This document shows, in pieces, positions 16,185 through 24,491 of a stretch of 35,704 nt of DNA. Numbering within the stretch: the first letter of the stretch is position 1; the number at the start of each line of letters is the position of its first letter. The notes under the pieces were generated by a model that had not been told where the DNA came from, searched no databases, and saw only the letters and a list, made by a program, of their open reading frames with translations. Source of the DNA: Smithella sp. PtaU1.Bin162 (GTDB lineage Bacteria > Desulfobacterota > Syntrophia > Syntrophales > Smithellaceae); assembly GCA_002068015.1 (NCBI GenBank), contig MVRV01000067.1, positions 1 through 35,704 of the forward strand. The letters run 5' to 3'. The position numbers and the translations under genes were made by a program.

Positions 16185-16931
16185 TTAATCCTGCCCAAAC
16201 CGGAGATACTCGCCCGCTTTTTCCAATTCCGCAAGCGTGTTGATGCCCATAACCTCAATATAATCCTTTGTTAAACAGGCTTGCACCTTGTGTCCTTCCC
16301 GGCAGGCAATTTCCACGATATCGGTCAGATAGTATTCCTTTTGCTGATTGTCATTCTTAACCTGGGTGAGCGCCGCAAACAAGAAAGACGTATTCACACA
16401 GTAGATGCCGGTATTGATTTCCTTAATTGCTCTTTCTGCATCGCCGGCATCACGGTGTTCAACAATTTTGATAATATCGCCCTGGTCATCTTTCACAATG
16501 CGGCCATAGGCATGGTCTCCGGGTGGTTCGGTCGTCAATACGGTTACGCAGGCCTGCGCCTTTTGATGATGACGAAGCAATGTCCGGATCGTCTCCGGCC
16601 GCAAAAGCGGCACATCGCCGCAAAGAATAACCGTGAGTCCCGGATAATTTTTCAAAACTCCCGCAGCTTGCATCACGGCATGCCCTGTCCCCAATTGCGG
16701 CATCTGCTCTACAAAAATCAAATCAGGGTCGGGAAACGCTCTCTTCACCTGGTCGGCCTGATGCCCGACAATGACAACAATTTTATCGGCGCCCGCGTTC
16801 CGCGCCGCTGCGAGCGAATAGTACAAAAGAGGCCTGTCCTCCAGGACATGCAGAACTTTGGCCATATCCGATTTCATCCTGGTGCCTTTGCCTGCCGCCA
16901 GGATCAGAGCACAAAATTTATCTTCTTTCAA
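16185..16931 (-). CDS. Stand-alone GlmU-type uridyltransferase domain (NTP transferase)
   Basis: 248-residue sugar-phosphate nucleotidyltransferase. The signature LILAAGKGTRMKSDMAKVLH at residues 10-29 and GTGHAVMQA, LCGDVPLL, and EINTGIYC match the N-terminal pyrophosphorylase domain of GlmU, which makes UDP-GlcNAc from GlcNAc-1-P and UTP. The C-terminal left-handed beta-helix acetyltransferase domain of GlmU (total ~455 residues) is absent; the protein ends normally with TAA two nt before dusB's stop-start junction. It may act as a monofunctional GlcNAc-1-P uridyltransferase or on another sugar. The start is TTG 16931 with GGAGG four nt upstream. Confidence 0.85.
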   Translation of the reverse strand: MKEDKFCALILAAGKGTRMKSDMAKVLHVLEDRPLLYYSLAAARNAGADKIVVIVGHQADQVKRAFPDPDLIFVEQMPQLGTGHAVMQAAGVLKNYPGLTVILCGDVPLLRPETIRTLLRHHQKAQACVTVLTTEPPGDHAYGRIVKDDQGDIIKIVEHRDAGDAERAIKEINTGIYCVNTSFLFAALTQVKNDNQQKEYYLTDIVEIACREGHKVQACLTKDYIEVMGINTLAELEKAGEYLRFGQD

Positions 16932-16942
16932 TTTTCCTCCGG

Positions 16943-18244
16943 CTACGCTTCCTTACTTTCCGCAAACTCCCGATCCGACTGATCGGGGAGAATCAGCAGC
17001 ACTTCTTTTACGGATTTCTGGTCGGCATTTTCAATAATAAAATTAATCCCGCCGTAATTAGTTTTTTCTTTCCGCCTGGGAACTCTTCCCAATTTATACA
17101 TCAGAAATCCACCTATGGTTTCATAATCACCCGCCGGCAATTTTATCAGCAACAACTGCTCCAGATCAGCAATCCCCATGCGTCCGCTGACCAGATATTT
17201 CCCGGCGGCGATTTTCTTGTATAATTTTTCGCCGGCAGTATATTCGTCATTGATGCTGCCCACGATCTCTTCCCGGATATCTTCACCGGTTACAATGCCT
17301 ATGGCCCCGCCGTACTCATCAACAACAACCGCCATGTGTTCGCGCTTTCTTTGCATATCAATCAAAAGCTCACCGGCTTTTTTTGTTTCCGGCACAAAAA
17401 ACACATTCGTCTGCAAGCAGGAGGCGATAGTTTCCTGATCGGACGGCAAAGATTCATCTTTACGCGTATGGAGAAACTCCATCAGATCGAAATAATGCAA
17501 GATACCTACTATATTGAAAACTTCACCCGAATAAACCGGTATCCGCAGATATTTTTTAGCGCTCACAATCCGGGCGGCATCGCTTAGGGAAGTAGTAACA
17601 GGCAGTGTAGTGAGCGCCGAGATAGGAACCATTATTTTACTCGCCGTAATTTCCGAAAAATCAAAAACCCGGCTGACCATTTCTCTTTCCGTTTTCAGAA
17701 TATCGCTGCCTTCAGTCTTTGCTCTGAGAATATATTTTAATCCCTCCTTGGTAATATAAGAAGACTTCTTTACTTTCCGGCCGGTTGAAAATCTTACCGT
17801 CCAGCGGGATACCGCCGCTATGGCTGAGGCTGCCGGATAAAAAATCACGGAGGACACACGAATAAAAAACGCCACTTTCATGGCCATTGTTTCGGCGTAC
17901 TCCTGAAAAACACTGCGGTAAATGATCATGGCGAGCAATGTCGGCAATATTATGAAAAAGGATATTTTTTCACCGTGCACCGGGCCGAATAAATCAATAA
18001 AAACACCGGTCGCCAGAGTGGAACCGGTGACAATGGCCAGGTTTGTGCCGATAATCGTCGTTGAAATAAACCACTCCGGACGTTCTAAAAGTTTCAGGGC
18101 CTGCCCGGCACTAAAAGAACCACGACGGGCAAAGAACCGAATCTTATTGATGTCGGAAGAGATTAGAGCAATCTCTCCGCCGGAATAAAGTGCTTCCAGA
18201 AGAAAACAGATTAAAATAACGGCTATTGTTAAATAGGTATTCAT
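16943..18244 (-). CDS. CNNM/CorC (HlyC) membrane protein with CBS pair, divergent paralogue
   Basis: 433-residue inner-membrane protein: an N-terminal CNNM domain with about four hydrophobic segments (1-150), two CBS domains (~200-330, with RIPVYSG and AVVVDEYGGAIGIVT) and a C-terminal CorC_HlyC domain (GDYETIGGFLMYKLGRVP). Family members are implicated in Mg2+/Co2+ or Na+ transport. The membrane-domain motif usually read as VGExxPKT is degenerate here (YRSVFQEYAET), unlike in the neighbouring paralogue, so ion transport may be altered. The ATG overlaps the stop of the upstream paralogue by four bases (ATGA), implying coupled translation and possibly a heteromeric complex. Confidence 0.9.
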   Translation of the reverse strand: MNTYLTIAVILICFLLEALYSGGEIALISSDINKIRFFARRGSFSAGQALKLLERPEWFISTTIIGTNLAIVTGSTLATGVFIDLFGPVHGEKISFFIILPTLLAMIIYRSVFQEYAETMAMKVAFFIRVSSVIFYPAASAIAAVSRWTVRFSTGRKVKKSSYITKEGLKYILRAKTEGSDILKTEREMVSRVFDFSEITASKIMVPISALTTLPVTTSLSDAARIVSAKKYLRIPVYSGEVFNIVGILHYFDLMEFLHTRKDESLPSDQETIASCLQTNVFFVPETKKAGELLIDMQRKREHMAVVVDEYGGAIGIVTGEDIREEIVGSINDEYTAGEKLYKKIAAGKYLVSGRMGIADLEQLLLIKLPAGDYETIGGFLMYKLGRVPRRKEKTNYGGINFIIENADQKSVKEVLLILPDQSDREFAESKEA

Positions 18245-19509
18245 GTATTTTTATCCGGATTGACATCCCAGTGTGCTTTGATTTTCAGGATTCTCGTCCT
18301 GCTTACATTTTCCACCCGGAAGATAAGCCCTTCATATTTATATTCATCGCCCGGAGACGGCAGATTACCGAATAAATGCAGAACAAAGCCGCCGATGGTA
18401 TCGAATTCCTCAATCGGCAATTGCGTCTGCATTAAAACATTAAACTGTTCCAGCGGCAATTTCCCGGGCACAATAATGGTATTTTCATCCATCCTTTCAC
18501 AACCATTCCGCAAATCGTTGCACTCCGCCAGCTCCTCTTCAAACAAATGTTCCAGAATATCTTCCAGTGTAACAAGCCCCGATACTCCGCCGTATTCATC
18601 AACTACGACCGCCAATTGTGTACGATTTTCCTGAAAATCATGCAAAAGCCCGTTGATGGTTTTGCCTTCCGGAACAAAATAAGGTTTTTTGAGCAGTTTT
18701 TCGATGCTGTCGGTTTTCTTTTCCTGCAGTGTGGCATTGAGCAAATCGCGGGCGTAAAGAATTCCGACTATATCATCGCGATCGCCGGCATAAACGGGTA
18801 TCCGTTCATAACGCACCTTGATTACCTCGGCGGCAACTTCTTCCACCGACATCGTGACAGGAAGGCAATACATGTCCACCCGGGGCGCCATAATATCAGT
18901 GACCGGCTTATCGCCCAATTCAAAAATTCTGTTGATCAATTCTTTTTGCGCCTCGTCAACAACTCCTTCCCGGCTTCCCGTATCTACGAGTGTTTTGAAC
19001 TCTCCCTCCATTACCGTATCATCAACATTCCCGGAATCATTCCGGCTGTAACGGCTGAGAATAAAATCTGAGATCTTTTCGAACCCCATAACAAAAGGGT
19101 ATTCCAGACGGGAAAAAGCTGTCAGCAGGGGGGATGCGGCGGAAGATATAGTCAGGGGATAGGTAACCCCGAATGTTTTGGGAATAGATTCACCGACTAT
19201 CAACAAGACAACGGTAGTAAAAGCTATGGCTATCCACTGACCGTCCGCCCCGAAAAGGCCGATAAAAAAAGATGCCGCCAGAATGGAGATACAGATATTA
19301 ACGGCTTCATTGCCGACTATAATGGTAATTAAAAGACGCCGCCGGTTTTCGAGGAGATTTTCAACAAAGCGCAAAAAAGGATAACCATCCAATTTCATCT
19401 TGTGGATATGCAATTCCGTAAGTGAAAATAAAGCGGCTTCGGCAGAAGAAAAAAAGCCGGAGAATAAAAAAAGCACTAAAATTATGGCTATTTGTAATGA
19501 CGGATCCAA
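18241..19509 (-). CDS. CNNM/CorC (HlyC) membrane protein with CBS pair
   Basis: About 422-residue protein with the same order of domains as its downstream neighbour: CNNM membrane domain (FLFSGFFSSAEAALFSLTELH at the start, VGESIPKTFGVTYPL conserved), two CBS domains (DIMAPRVDMYCLPV, ERIPVYAGDRDDIVGILYARDLL, AVVVDEYGGVSGLVTLEDI) and a CorC_HlyC domain (FDTIGGFVLHLFGNLPSPGD). There is no ATG near the N-terminus. I prefer TTG 19509, giving MDPSLQIAIILVLFLFSG; another TTG at 19626 would add 39 residues but would place the start within the putative purD promoter. The two genes are a tandem duplication. Confidence 0.88.
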   Translation of the reverse strand: MDPSLQIAIILVLFLFSGFFSSAEAALFSLTELHIHKMKLDGYPFLRFVENLLENRRRLLITIIVGNEAVNICISILAASFFIGLFGADGQWIAIAFTTVVLLIVGESIPKTFGVTYPLTISSAASPLLTAFSRLEYPFVMGFEKISDFILSRYSRNDSGNVDDTVMEGEFKTLVDTGSREGVVDEAQKELINRIFELGDKPVTDIMAPRVDMYCLPVTMSVEEVAAEVIKVRYERIPVYAGDRDDIVGILYARDLLNATLQEKKTDSIEKLLKKPYFVPEGKTINGLLHDFQENRTQLAVVVDEYGGVSGLVTLEDILEHLFEEELAECNDLRNGCERMDENTIIVPGKLPLEQFNVLMQTQLPIEEFDTIGGFVLHLFGNLPSPGDEYKYEGLIFRVENVSRTRILKIKAHWDVNPDKNT

Positions 19510-19611
19510 TATTGTAATAATCCCGGATAATATTTTTTTATAATTTAGCAGATTGGCGCTGAAAAAGACAAATATTTTATAGAAAAGAGCCAAAAGAGCA
19601 TTCCTAATTAA

Positions 19612-19640
19612 TTGACTTGTAATCAATTTTCCGTTATTTA
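19612..19640 (+). promoter_or_regulatory. Candidate promoter of purD
   Basis: TTGACT (19612-19617), a 17-nt spacer and TATTTA (19635-19640) could serve as -35 and -10 boxes, with transcription starting ~25 nt before ATG 19671. The -10 box matches only three of six positions, so this is weak. Confidence 0.3.
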
Positions 19641-19670
19641 CTCCGCAACAACATCTCGGGAGAATAAGGA

Positions 19671-20996
19671 ATGCCCAACATACTATTAATCGGCAACGGC
19701 GCCCGCGAGCACGCCATGGCGGAAGCCATTATGCGGTCCGGAAAAAAACCCTTTTTATTTTCTTACATGAAGGCAAACAACCCCGGCATCGCCGCGCTGT
19801 CGGTAAAAACAAAAATCGGCGGTTACTCCGATCTCGAGGCAATCGTCCTTTTTGCCCGGGAAAACAAAATTGAATTTGCCGTCATCGGCCCGGAAGATCC
19901 TCTAAATAACGGCGTCGTCGACGCGCTCACCCCGGCAGGAATTCCCGCAGTAGGTCCCACAAAGAGCCTGGCCCGGCTCGAAACCTCCAAATCTTTTACC
20001 CGCAATCTGGTTGCCAAATACAACATTCCGGGTAATCCGCAATTCAAAGTATTTACATCTCTGGAAGGCGTAGAAGAATTCCTGAATTCCCTGGACGGCA
20101 TCGTTCTCAAACCGGATGGATTGACCGGCGGTAAAGGCGTACTGGTGCAGGGAGATCATTTCACTTCCCGGCAGGAAGCGCTGGACTTGTGCCGTCAGAT
20201 ATTGACCGGAAGCGGATCTCTGATTGTGGAAGAAAAATTCGACGGCGAGGAATTTTCGCTGCAATGTCTGTGCGATGGCAAAACCGTTGCCGGCACACCG
20301 CTCGTGCAGGATCACAAAAGAAGATTTGACGGCGACCGCGGCCCCAACACCGGAGGCATGGGTTCTTATTCGTTTCCCGACCATTCTCTGCCGTTTTTAA
20401 AGCCGTCGGATATTGAAGAAGGTCTGGAAATCACCCGTCAGGTCACGGCGGCACTTTTAAAAGAAACAGGCAGCCCTTACAAGGGAGTCATGTACGGCGG
20501 CTTCATCGCCACGAAAAACGGTGTAAAGCTTCTGGAATACAACGCCCGCTTCGGCGACCCCGAAGCCATGAACATCCTGCCGCTTCTGAAAACGGATTTC
20601 GTGGAAATCTGCAAACATATCATCGCCGGCACGCTCGACCGGCTGAAAATTGAATTTGAGAAAAAAGCAACCGTTTGCAAATACGTTGTTCCCAAAGGCT
20701 ATGGTCTGCCTGCCGGTCATCCCGACGCCGCGTCATCCAAAGCGAAGATTGAAGTGGGCGATGTGGGAAAAGCAAGACTCTACTATTCCTCCGTGGATAA
20801 AAAAGAAGACGGTTTGTATCTGAGTTCGTCGCGCGCCATCGGTATTGTGGGCATTGCCGACACGCTCGATGCCGCGCGCAGAATAACCGCAAAGGGCGTG
20901 AAAGCAGTCAAAGGTCCCGTCGCCTACCGCGAAGACATCGGAACCGATGCGCTGATTCAAAAGAGAATCGAGCACATGAAGAAAATCCGCGGGTGA
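19671..20996 (+). CDS. purD: Phosphoribosylamine-glycine ligase (GAR synthetase)
   Basis: 441-residue ATP-grasp enzyme of de novo purine synthesis, converting phosphoribosylamine, glycine and ATP to GAR. The N-terminus LIGNGAREHA binds phosphoribosylamine, GPEDPLNNGVVDAL follows at about 75, LKPDGLTGGKGV near 145 is the ATP-grasp glycine-rich loop, and RFGDPEAMNILPLL near 285 holds the metal-binding residues. The start ATG has TAAGGA just upstream. It is transcribed alone, divergent from the CorC pair and convergent with the aldo/keto reductase. The other purine genes of the window are 3.5-8 kb downstream. Confidence 0.97.
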   Translation: MPNILLIGNGAREHAMAEAIMRSGKKPFLFSYMKANNPGIAALSVKTKIGGYSDLEAIVLFARENKIEFAVIGPEDPLNNGVVDALTPAGIPAVGPTKSLARLETSKSFTRNLVAKYNIPGNPQFKVFTSLEGVEEFLNSLDGIVLKPDGLTGGKGVLVQGDHFTSRQEALDLCRQILTGSGSLIVEEKFDGEEFSLQCLCDGKTVAGTPLVQDHKRRFDGDRGPNTGGMGSYSFPDHSLPFLKPSDIEEGLEITRQVTAALLKETGSPYKGVMYGGFIATKNGVKLLEYNARFGDPEAMNILPLLKTDFVEICKHIIAGTLDRLKIEFEKKATVCKYVVPKGYGLPAGHPDAASSKAKIEVGDVGKARLYYSSVDKKEDGLYLSSSRAIGIVGIADTLDAARRITAKGVKAVKGPVAYREDIGTDALIQKRIEHMKKIRG

Positions 20997-21003
20997 TGCT
21001 GTT

Positions 21004-21987
21004 TTACTCTTCAATGCCCACCATTCCGGCATCGCTGTATCTGTTCCCCCTGACCGCACCGGGATAAAAGATACTGCCAAGAGCGTCTATCTCGCTTTCA
21101 TCCAGTTCAACATCAACCGATCCGATATTTTCCATCAGATATTTCTCCCGTTTCGTCCCGGGAATAGGCACAATGTAATCGCCCCGGGAAATAACCCAGG
21201 CCAAAGCCATCTGTGCCGGCTTAATACCACGGGCAGAGGCAATATCCGCAAGCTTTTTAACCAGCCCCTGATTGTAATCATAATTCTCCCCCGATGTGCG
21301 CGGCAGCATTTTCCGGAAATCCCCATCGGTTATCGCTGCCTTGTTCAGACTGCCGGAAAGAAACCCCCTGCCGAGCGGACTGTAGGGAACAAATCCTATC
21401 CCCAGCCTCTCCAATACCGGGAGAATTTCTTTTTCCACTCCCCTGCTGAAAAGGGAATATTCGGTTTGCAAAGCTGTTACCGGGTGAACGGCATGAGCTC
21501 TTTCTATTGTCTTTGCGGAAATTTCCGAAAAGCCTATATATCTGACTTTTCCTTGCTTGACGAGCAAGGCAAGGGCCGCCGTCGTTTCTTCAACCGGTGT
21601 CTGGTCGTTCAGCCTGTGCACATAATAGAGATCCACATAATCTCTTTTCAATCTTCTTAAGCTGGCTTCGATTGCTTTGTTGATATACTCCGGACTGTTG
21701 TCGATAATGCGCTTGTACTCACCGGGCTTGCGCACAATCCCGAATTTCGTGGCAAGAAATACCTCCCCTTTCCACTTTTGTAAAACTCTGCCCAGGAGTT
21801 CTTCGTTATGCCCAAAACCATACATGTCGGCAGTATCCAGCATGGTAATTCCCTCTTCCAGGGCCTTAAGTATTACTTTTTCCGACTCGCGGTCGTCTGT
21901 TTTTCCGTAGAATTCGCTCATTCCCATGCAGCCCAGCCCTATTACCGATACTTCCGGACCGTTTTTACCAAGCTTTCTCTTTTTCAT
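21004..21987 (-). CDS. Aldo/keto reductase (AKR13-like)
   Basis: 327-residue NADPH-dependent oxidoreductase with a TIM barrel. The N-terminus VIGLGCMGMSEFYG is typical of the AKR13/YakC-like group. The catalytic tetrad is visible: Asp in LDTADMYG, Tyr in the same segment, Lys in FLATKFG and His in DLYYVHRLND. The cofactor-binding end reads PIPGTKREKYLMENI. The start ATG 21987 is preceded by AAGGAG eight nt upstream; an in-frame extension to 22026 lacks this. The physiological aldehyde or ketone substrate is unknown. The ATPase gene lies 16 nt upstream on the same strand. Confidence 0.93.
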   Translation of the reverse strand: MKKRKLGKNGPEVSVIGLGCMGMSEFYGKTDDRESEKVILKALEEGITMLDTADMYGFGHNEELLGRVLQKWKGEVFLATKFGIVRKPGEYKRIIDNSPEYINKAIEASLRRLKRDYVDLYYVHRLNDQTPVEETTAALALLVKQGKVRYIGFSEISAKTIERAHAVHPVTALQTEYSLFSRGVEKEILPVLERLGIGFVPYSPLGRGFLSGSLNKAAITDGDFRKMLPRTSGENYDYNQGLVKKLADIASARGIKPAQMALAWVISRGDYIVPIPGTKREKYLMENIGSVDVELDESEIDALGSIFYPGAVRGNRYSDAGMVGIEE

Positions 21988-22003
21988 AACAGTCTCTCCT
22001 TGC

Positions 22004-23152
22004 TTATAATGAGGAATATTTATCAAACCATTGCCGGGGATTGCAGAACATAACTTTCAGACTCCCTATGCTTTTTTGATAACCCTGTCCTACATCGGGA
22101 CAAATCAGATAATTATTCCCTTTCGGGTGCAATTCGCGAAACGCTTTAAGTGCAGTTGTTTCAAAGTAACGAGGATCCCATTTGCACTCGATGGCATCAA
22201 TCGTATTACGATTTCCGGATATTACAAAATCAATTTCTTTGCCGGACGTATCTCGCCAGTATTGAATTTCTTTATCGAAGGCATTGGCCTGAAGATATTC
22301 CAAAACGATGTGCTCCCACAAAGTTCCGTAATCATCAGGACGCAATGGAGCCCAACCTCTGCTGAATGAAACAAATCCAGTATCAAACGCATAAATTTTC
22401 GGCATTTTAGTAAGTTCTTTCTGTCCTCCGCCGAAGAAAGGCCTTACAATTGTTACGGCATGGGTTGCAGCAAGCGCCTGAAGGTGGCTGTCCAGTGTCG
22501 CTCTGCTGATACCTAAAGCACTTGCACCTTTTGCCGTTTCAAATAATCCACCGCTCTGCTTCAGCACATATTCAAAAGAAGCGGTAAACTTTTCAGGATA
22601 ACGGAAAGCAAACACCTTTTGAATATCCCGCACAAAAAAAGAATCCATCCACTCCCTATAAAACTCAGCGTCTTTCTGGTTTGCCAATAGCGGCTGCGGC
22701 AAACCACCATGAAAAAGCCGTTTTTCAATGGATATCTTATCAAAGGCCGGAAGTTCATCATACAAAACCGGTGTAAGATGGACATTGCGTTTGCGTCCCG
22801 TTAGAACATCCCGAAATTTACGAGTAGCTGCAAGCGTTGATGATCCCGTAGCAACTATTTTTAAACGAGGAAACAAATCCGCACCGATCTTGAGAATACG
22901 GCTGGGATCGCGCAACTGATGCACTTCATCAAAAACAATTATGGGTTTTTTGCAGCTTTTAAAGAACATCTCCGGCTGAGATACCATATCCTCCACAACC
23001 GGCAGGTCGCAATTCAAGTACAAGATTCGCTCTTCACCAAGACTTTTTACCAGTGTGGTTTTACCGACACGACGCACACCAGCTAACCAGACTATCGGCG
23101 CCGACCGCCATGCCGTTTCCAGCCGCTGTATCCAGAAAGGTCTTTCAATCAT
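22004..23152 (-). CDS. AAA-type ATPase with C-terminal DUF4143 domain
   Basis: 382-residue protein of the AAA_14/DUF4143 family. The Walker A motif AGVRRVGKTTL is at residues ~24-34 and Walker B IIVFDEVHQ near 72; a GSS sensor segment follows. The C-terminal DUF4143 part contains EIDFVISGNRNTIDAIECKW, the acidic-x-K pattern of PD-(D/E)XK nuclease-like folds. Members are widespread, frequently horizontally transferred, and of unknown function. It is in the same orientation as the aldo/keto reductase and EamA genes, between the purine genes. Confidence 0.92.
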   Translation of the reverse strand: MIERPFWIQRLETAWRSAPIVWLAGVRRVGKTTLVKSLGEERILYLNCDLPVVEDMVSQPEMFFKSCKKPIIVFDEVHQLRDPSRILKIGADLFPRLKIVATGSSTLAATRKFRDVLTGRKRNVHLTPVLYDELPAFDKISIEKRLFHGGLPQPLLANQKDAEFYREWMDSFFVRDIQKVFAFRYPEKFTASFEYVLKQSGGLFETAKGASALGISRATLDSHLQALAATHAVTIVRPFFGGGQKELTKMPKIYAFDTGFVSFSRGWAPLRPDDYGTLWEHIVLEYLQANAFDKEIQYWRDTSGKEIDFVISGNRNTIDAIECKWDPRYFETTALKAFRELHPKGNNYLICPDVGQGYQKSIGSLKVMFCNPRQWFDKYSSL

Positions 23153-23294
23153 GAAAGCATACTTAGCAAATAATCAGATAATATGTCAAGTATAATTACA
23201 ACACCATTCAGTACCATTTGGCGTATCAGATGCCGACTAACACTAAAATATATCCGTACCCATTTTTCTTAGAGTTCTGCATTTTTCCGCAGGG

Positions 23295-24191
23295 TCATTT
23301 GTCCTGCGCCGGAGCGGATTTGCGGACGATAAAATAGGTATCTGTTCCAAAGATAACGAGTGCCCCTGCCCAGCCCCAAAGTGTCAAGGCCGGGTCCGAC
23401 GTAACGAAAGGTCCCAGAATAGCCGCCAGAAAAATGATAAACGACGAGATAATCCCTCCTTCCGCCGCCGTCACGTAACGGTATCCCAGGGTCAGCAAGT
23501 ATTGCCCTGCCACTCCGAAGCCGGCAACCGAGAAAAGATAAAGAAACTCTCTGCCGTCCGGCAGATGAAATTTTTGATAAAAACCGAGAAAGAGAAATAT
23601 TGCGCCGACACCGAACATTACCAGTAAAACGGTTTCTGTATCGTTTTGCTCACGGGCAAATTTCAAGCAGATGATTGCAAAAGCAGCCGTGATCCCGGAA
23701 GCGAGCCCCCACAGCGAATTCCAGTCAAAACTCATTTCTCCGGGTGCCAGCACGAGAACAATGCCCGCAAAAGCCACAAAAGTCATCGCAACCTCCAGGA
23801 GGCTTCGCCCGGTCCGCCAGAGAAACCAGGAAAATATCGCAATAAAGACGGGATACGTCATATTGAGAATATTGCTCTGAGCAACCGTGGTCAGGGCAAT
23901 TGCCTTATACAGGCAAAAAACAGCCAGCGTATTACCGAGAGCGCGCCCGAGAAGGAAATGATACTGGCGCGGCCGGGGAAGTTCACGCTTCAGGAGAAAG
24001 ATCACGGCCATGATGAGAAACCCGAGCAGAAACCTGCCGAAGACGAGAAACTCACTCTCCAGAGCTAATCCTTCCGTTTTTACCCAACGCACAATAACGG
24101 TTGAAATGTAAAAGCAAAACGTCGAGCCGAAAATCGCTATTCTGCCGAGCAGTGCTTTCGAAAAATAACGCGTTAATAATTCCTTGCTCAT
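23295..24191 (-). CDS. EamA/DMT-superfamily permease
   Basis: 298-residue drug/metabolite transporter with ten hydrophobic segments arranged as two EamA repeats. GRALGNTLAVFCLYKAIALTTVAQSNILNMTYPVF in the first half and YLLTLGYRYVTAAEGGIISSF in the second are the symmetric repeat signatures. Members export amino acids, sugars or metabolites; nothing points to a substrate. The gene has its own ATG 24191 and is preceded by a structured region (24216-24305) that could be its leader or an independent small RNA. Confidence 0.9.
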   Translation of the reverse strand: MSKELLTRYFSKALLGRIAIFGSTFCFYISTVIVRWVKTEGLALESEFLVFGRFLLGFLIMAVIFLLKRELPRPRQYHFLLGRALGNTLAVFCLYKAIALTTVAQSNILNMTYPVFIAIFSWFLWRTGRSLLEVAMTFVAFAGIVLVLAPGEMSFDWNSLWGLASGITAAFAIICLKFAREQNDTETVLLVMFGVGAIFLFLGFYQKFHLPDGREFLYLFSVAGFGVAGQYLLTLGYRYVTAAEGGIISSFIIFLAAILGPFVTSDPALTLWGWAGALVIFGTDTYFIVRKSAPAQDK

Positions 24192-24215
24192 AAAAAACCA
24201 TCTGTCCCAACGGCG

Positions 24216-24305
24216 CTTGAGGAATTAGCAACTTGTTATAGTGTCCAATCCCGTTGCAATTCAGCTTAAGTAATTCGGGCGAGTCTTCCGGACTCGCCCG
24301 TTTTT
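24216..24305 (+). ncRNA. Candidate small RNA: long hairpin plus intrinsic terminator
   Basis: The gap between the EamA and AICAR transformylase genes holds two consecutive hairpins. The first pairs CTTGAGGAATTAGCAAC (24216-24232) with GTTGCAATTCAGCTTAAG (24253-24270), with small bulges and a 20-nt loop. Five bases later comes a perfect 10-bp stem with a T-run. No plus-strand gene lies within 3 kb upstream, so the terminator has no CDS to serve; a short plus-strand transcript of about 90-110 nt is the simplest explanation. No convincing promoter is seen. It could instead be a leader of the EamA gene read from the minus strand. Confidence 0.35.
24276..24305 (+). terminator. Strong orphan Rho-independent terminator
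   Basis: CGGGCGAGTC (24276-24285), loop TTCCG, GACTCGCCCG (24291-24300), then TTTTT (24301-24305). The stem is perfect over 10 bp and GC-rich. The minus strand has no T-run after the stem, so termination is on the plus strand. Confidence 0.75.
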
Positions 24306-24343
24306 ATTCCGTTCAATTTGTTTTTAGTCCTGCCCGTGTTTTA

Positions 24344-24403
24344 CTGGATTCCGGATCGCGCTTCGCCCCGCATGCGCCGGTCTGCGCTTGTCCGGAATGG
24401 CGA
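24344..24403. repeat. REP-like palindromic intergenic repeat
   Basis: The segment starts CTGGATTCCGGA and ends TCCGGAATGGCGA, with a perfect 8-bp inverted repeat ATTCCGGA/TCCGGAAT (24348-24355 and 24391-24398) around a GC-rich middle. Its ends match the CTGGATTCC...GGAATGAC pattern of the 59-bp repeats at 7872 and 8328, so it is probably a member of the same repeat class. The remainder of 24192-24491 holds no gene. Confidence 0.5.
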
Positions 24404-24491
24404 AAAATAAAATACGGCAAAATTGCGGCGCAGGATTCCGCCCCACTACGGCGGTGCTTCACCTTCAGTCTAAAACGCTTAGGCCTGATTT

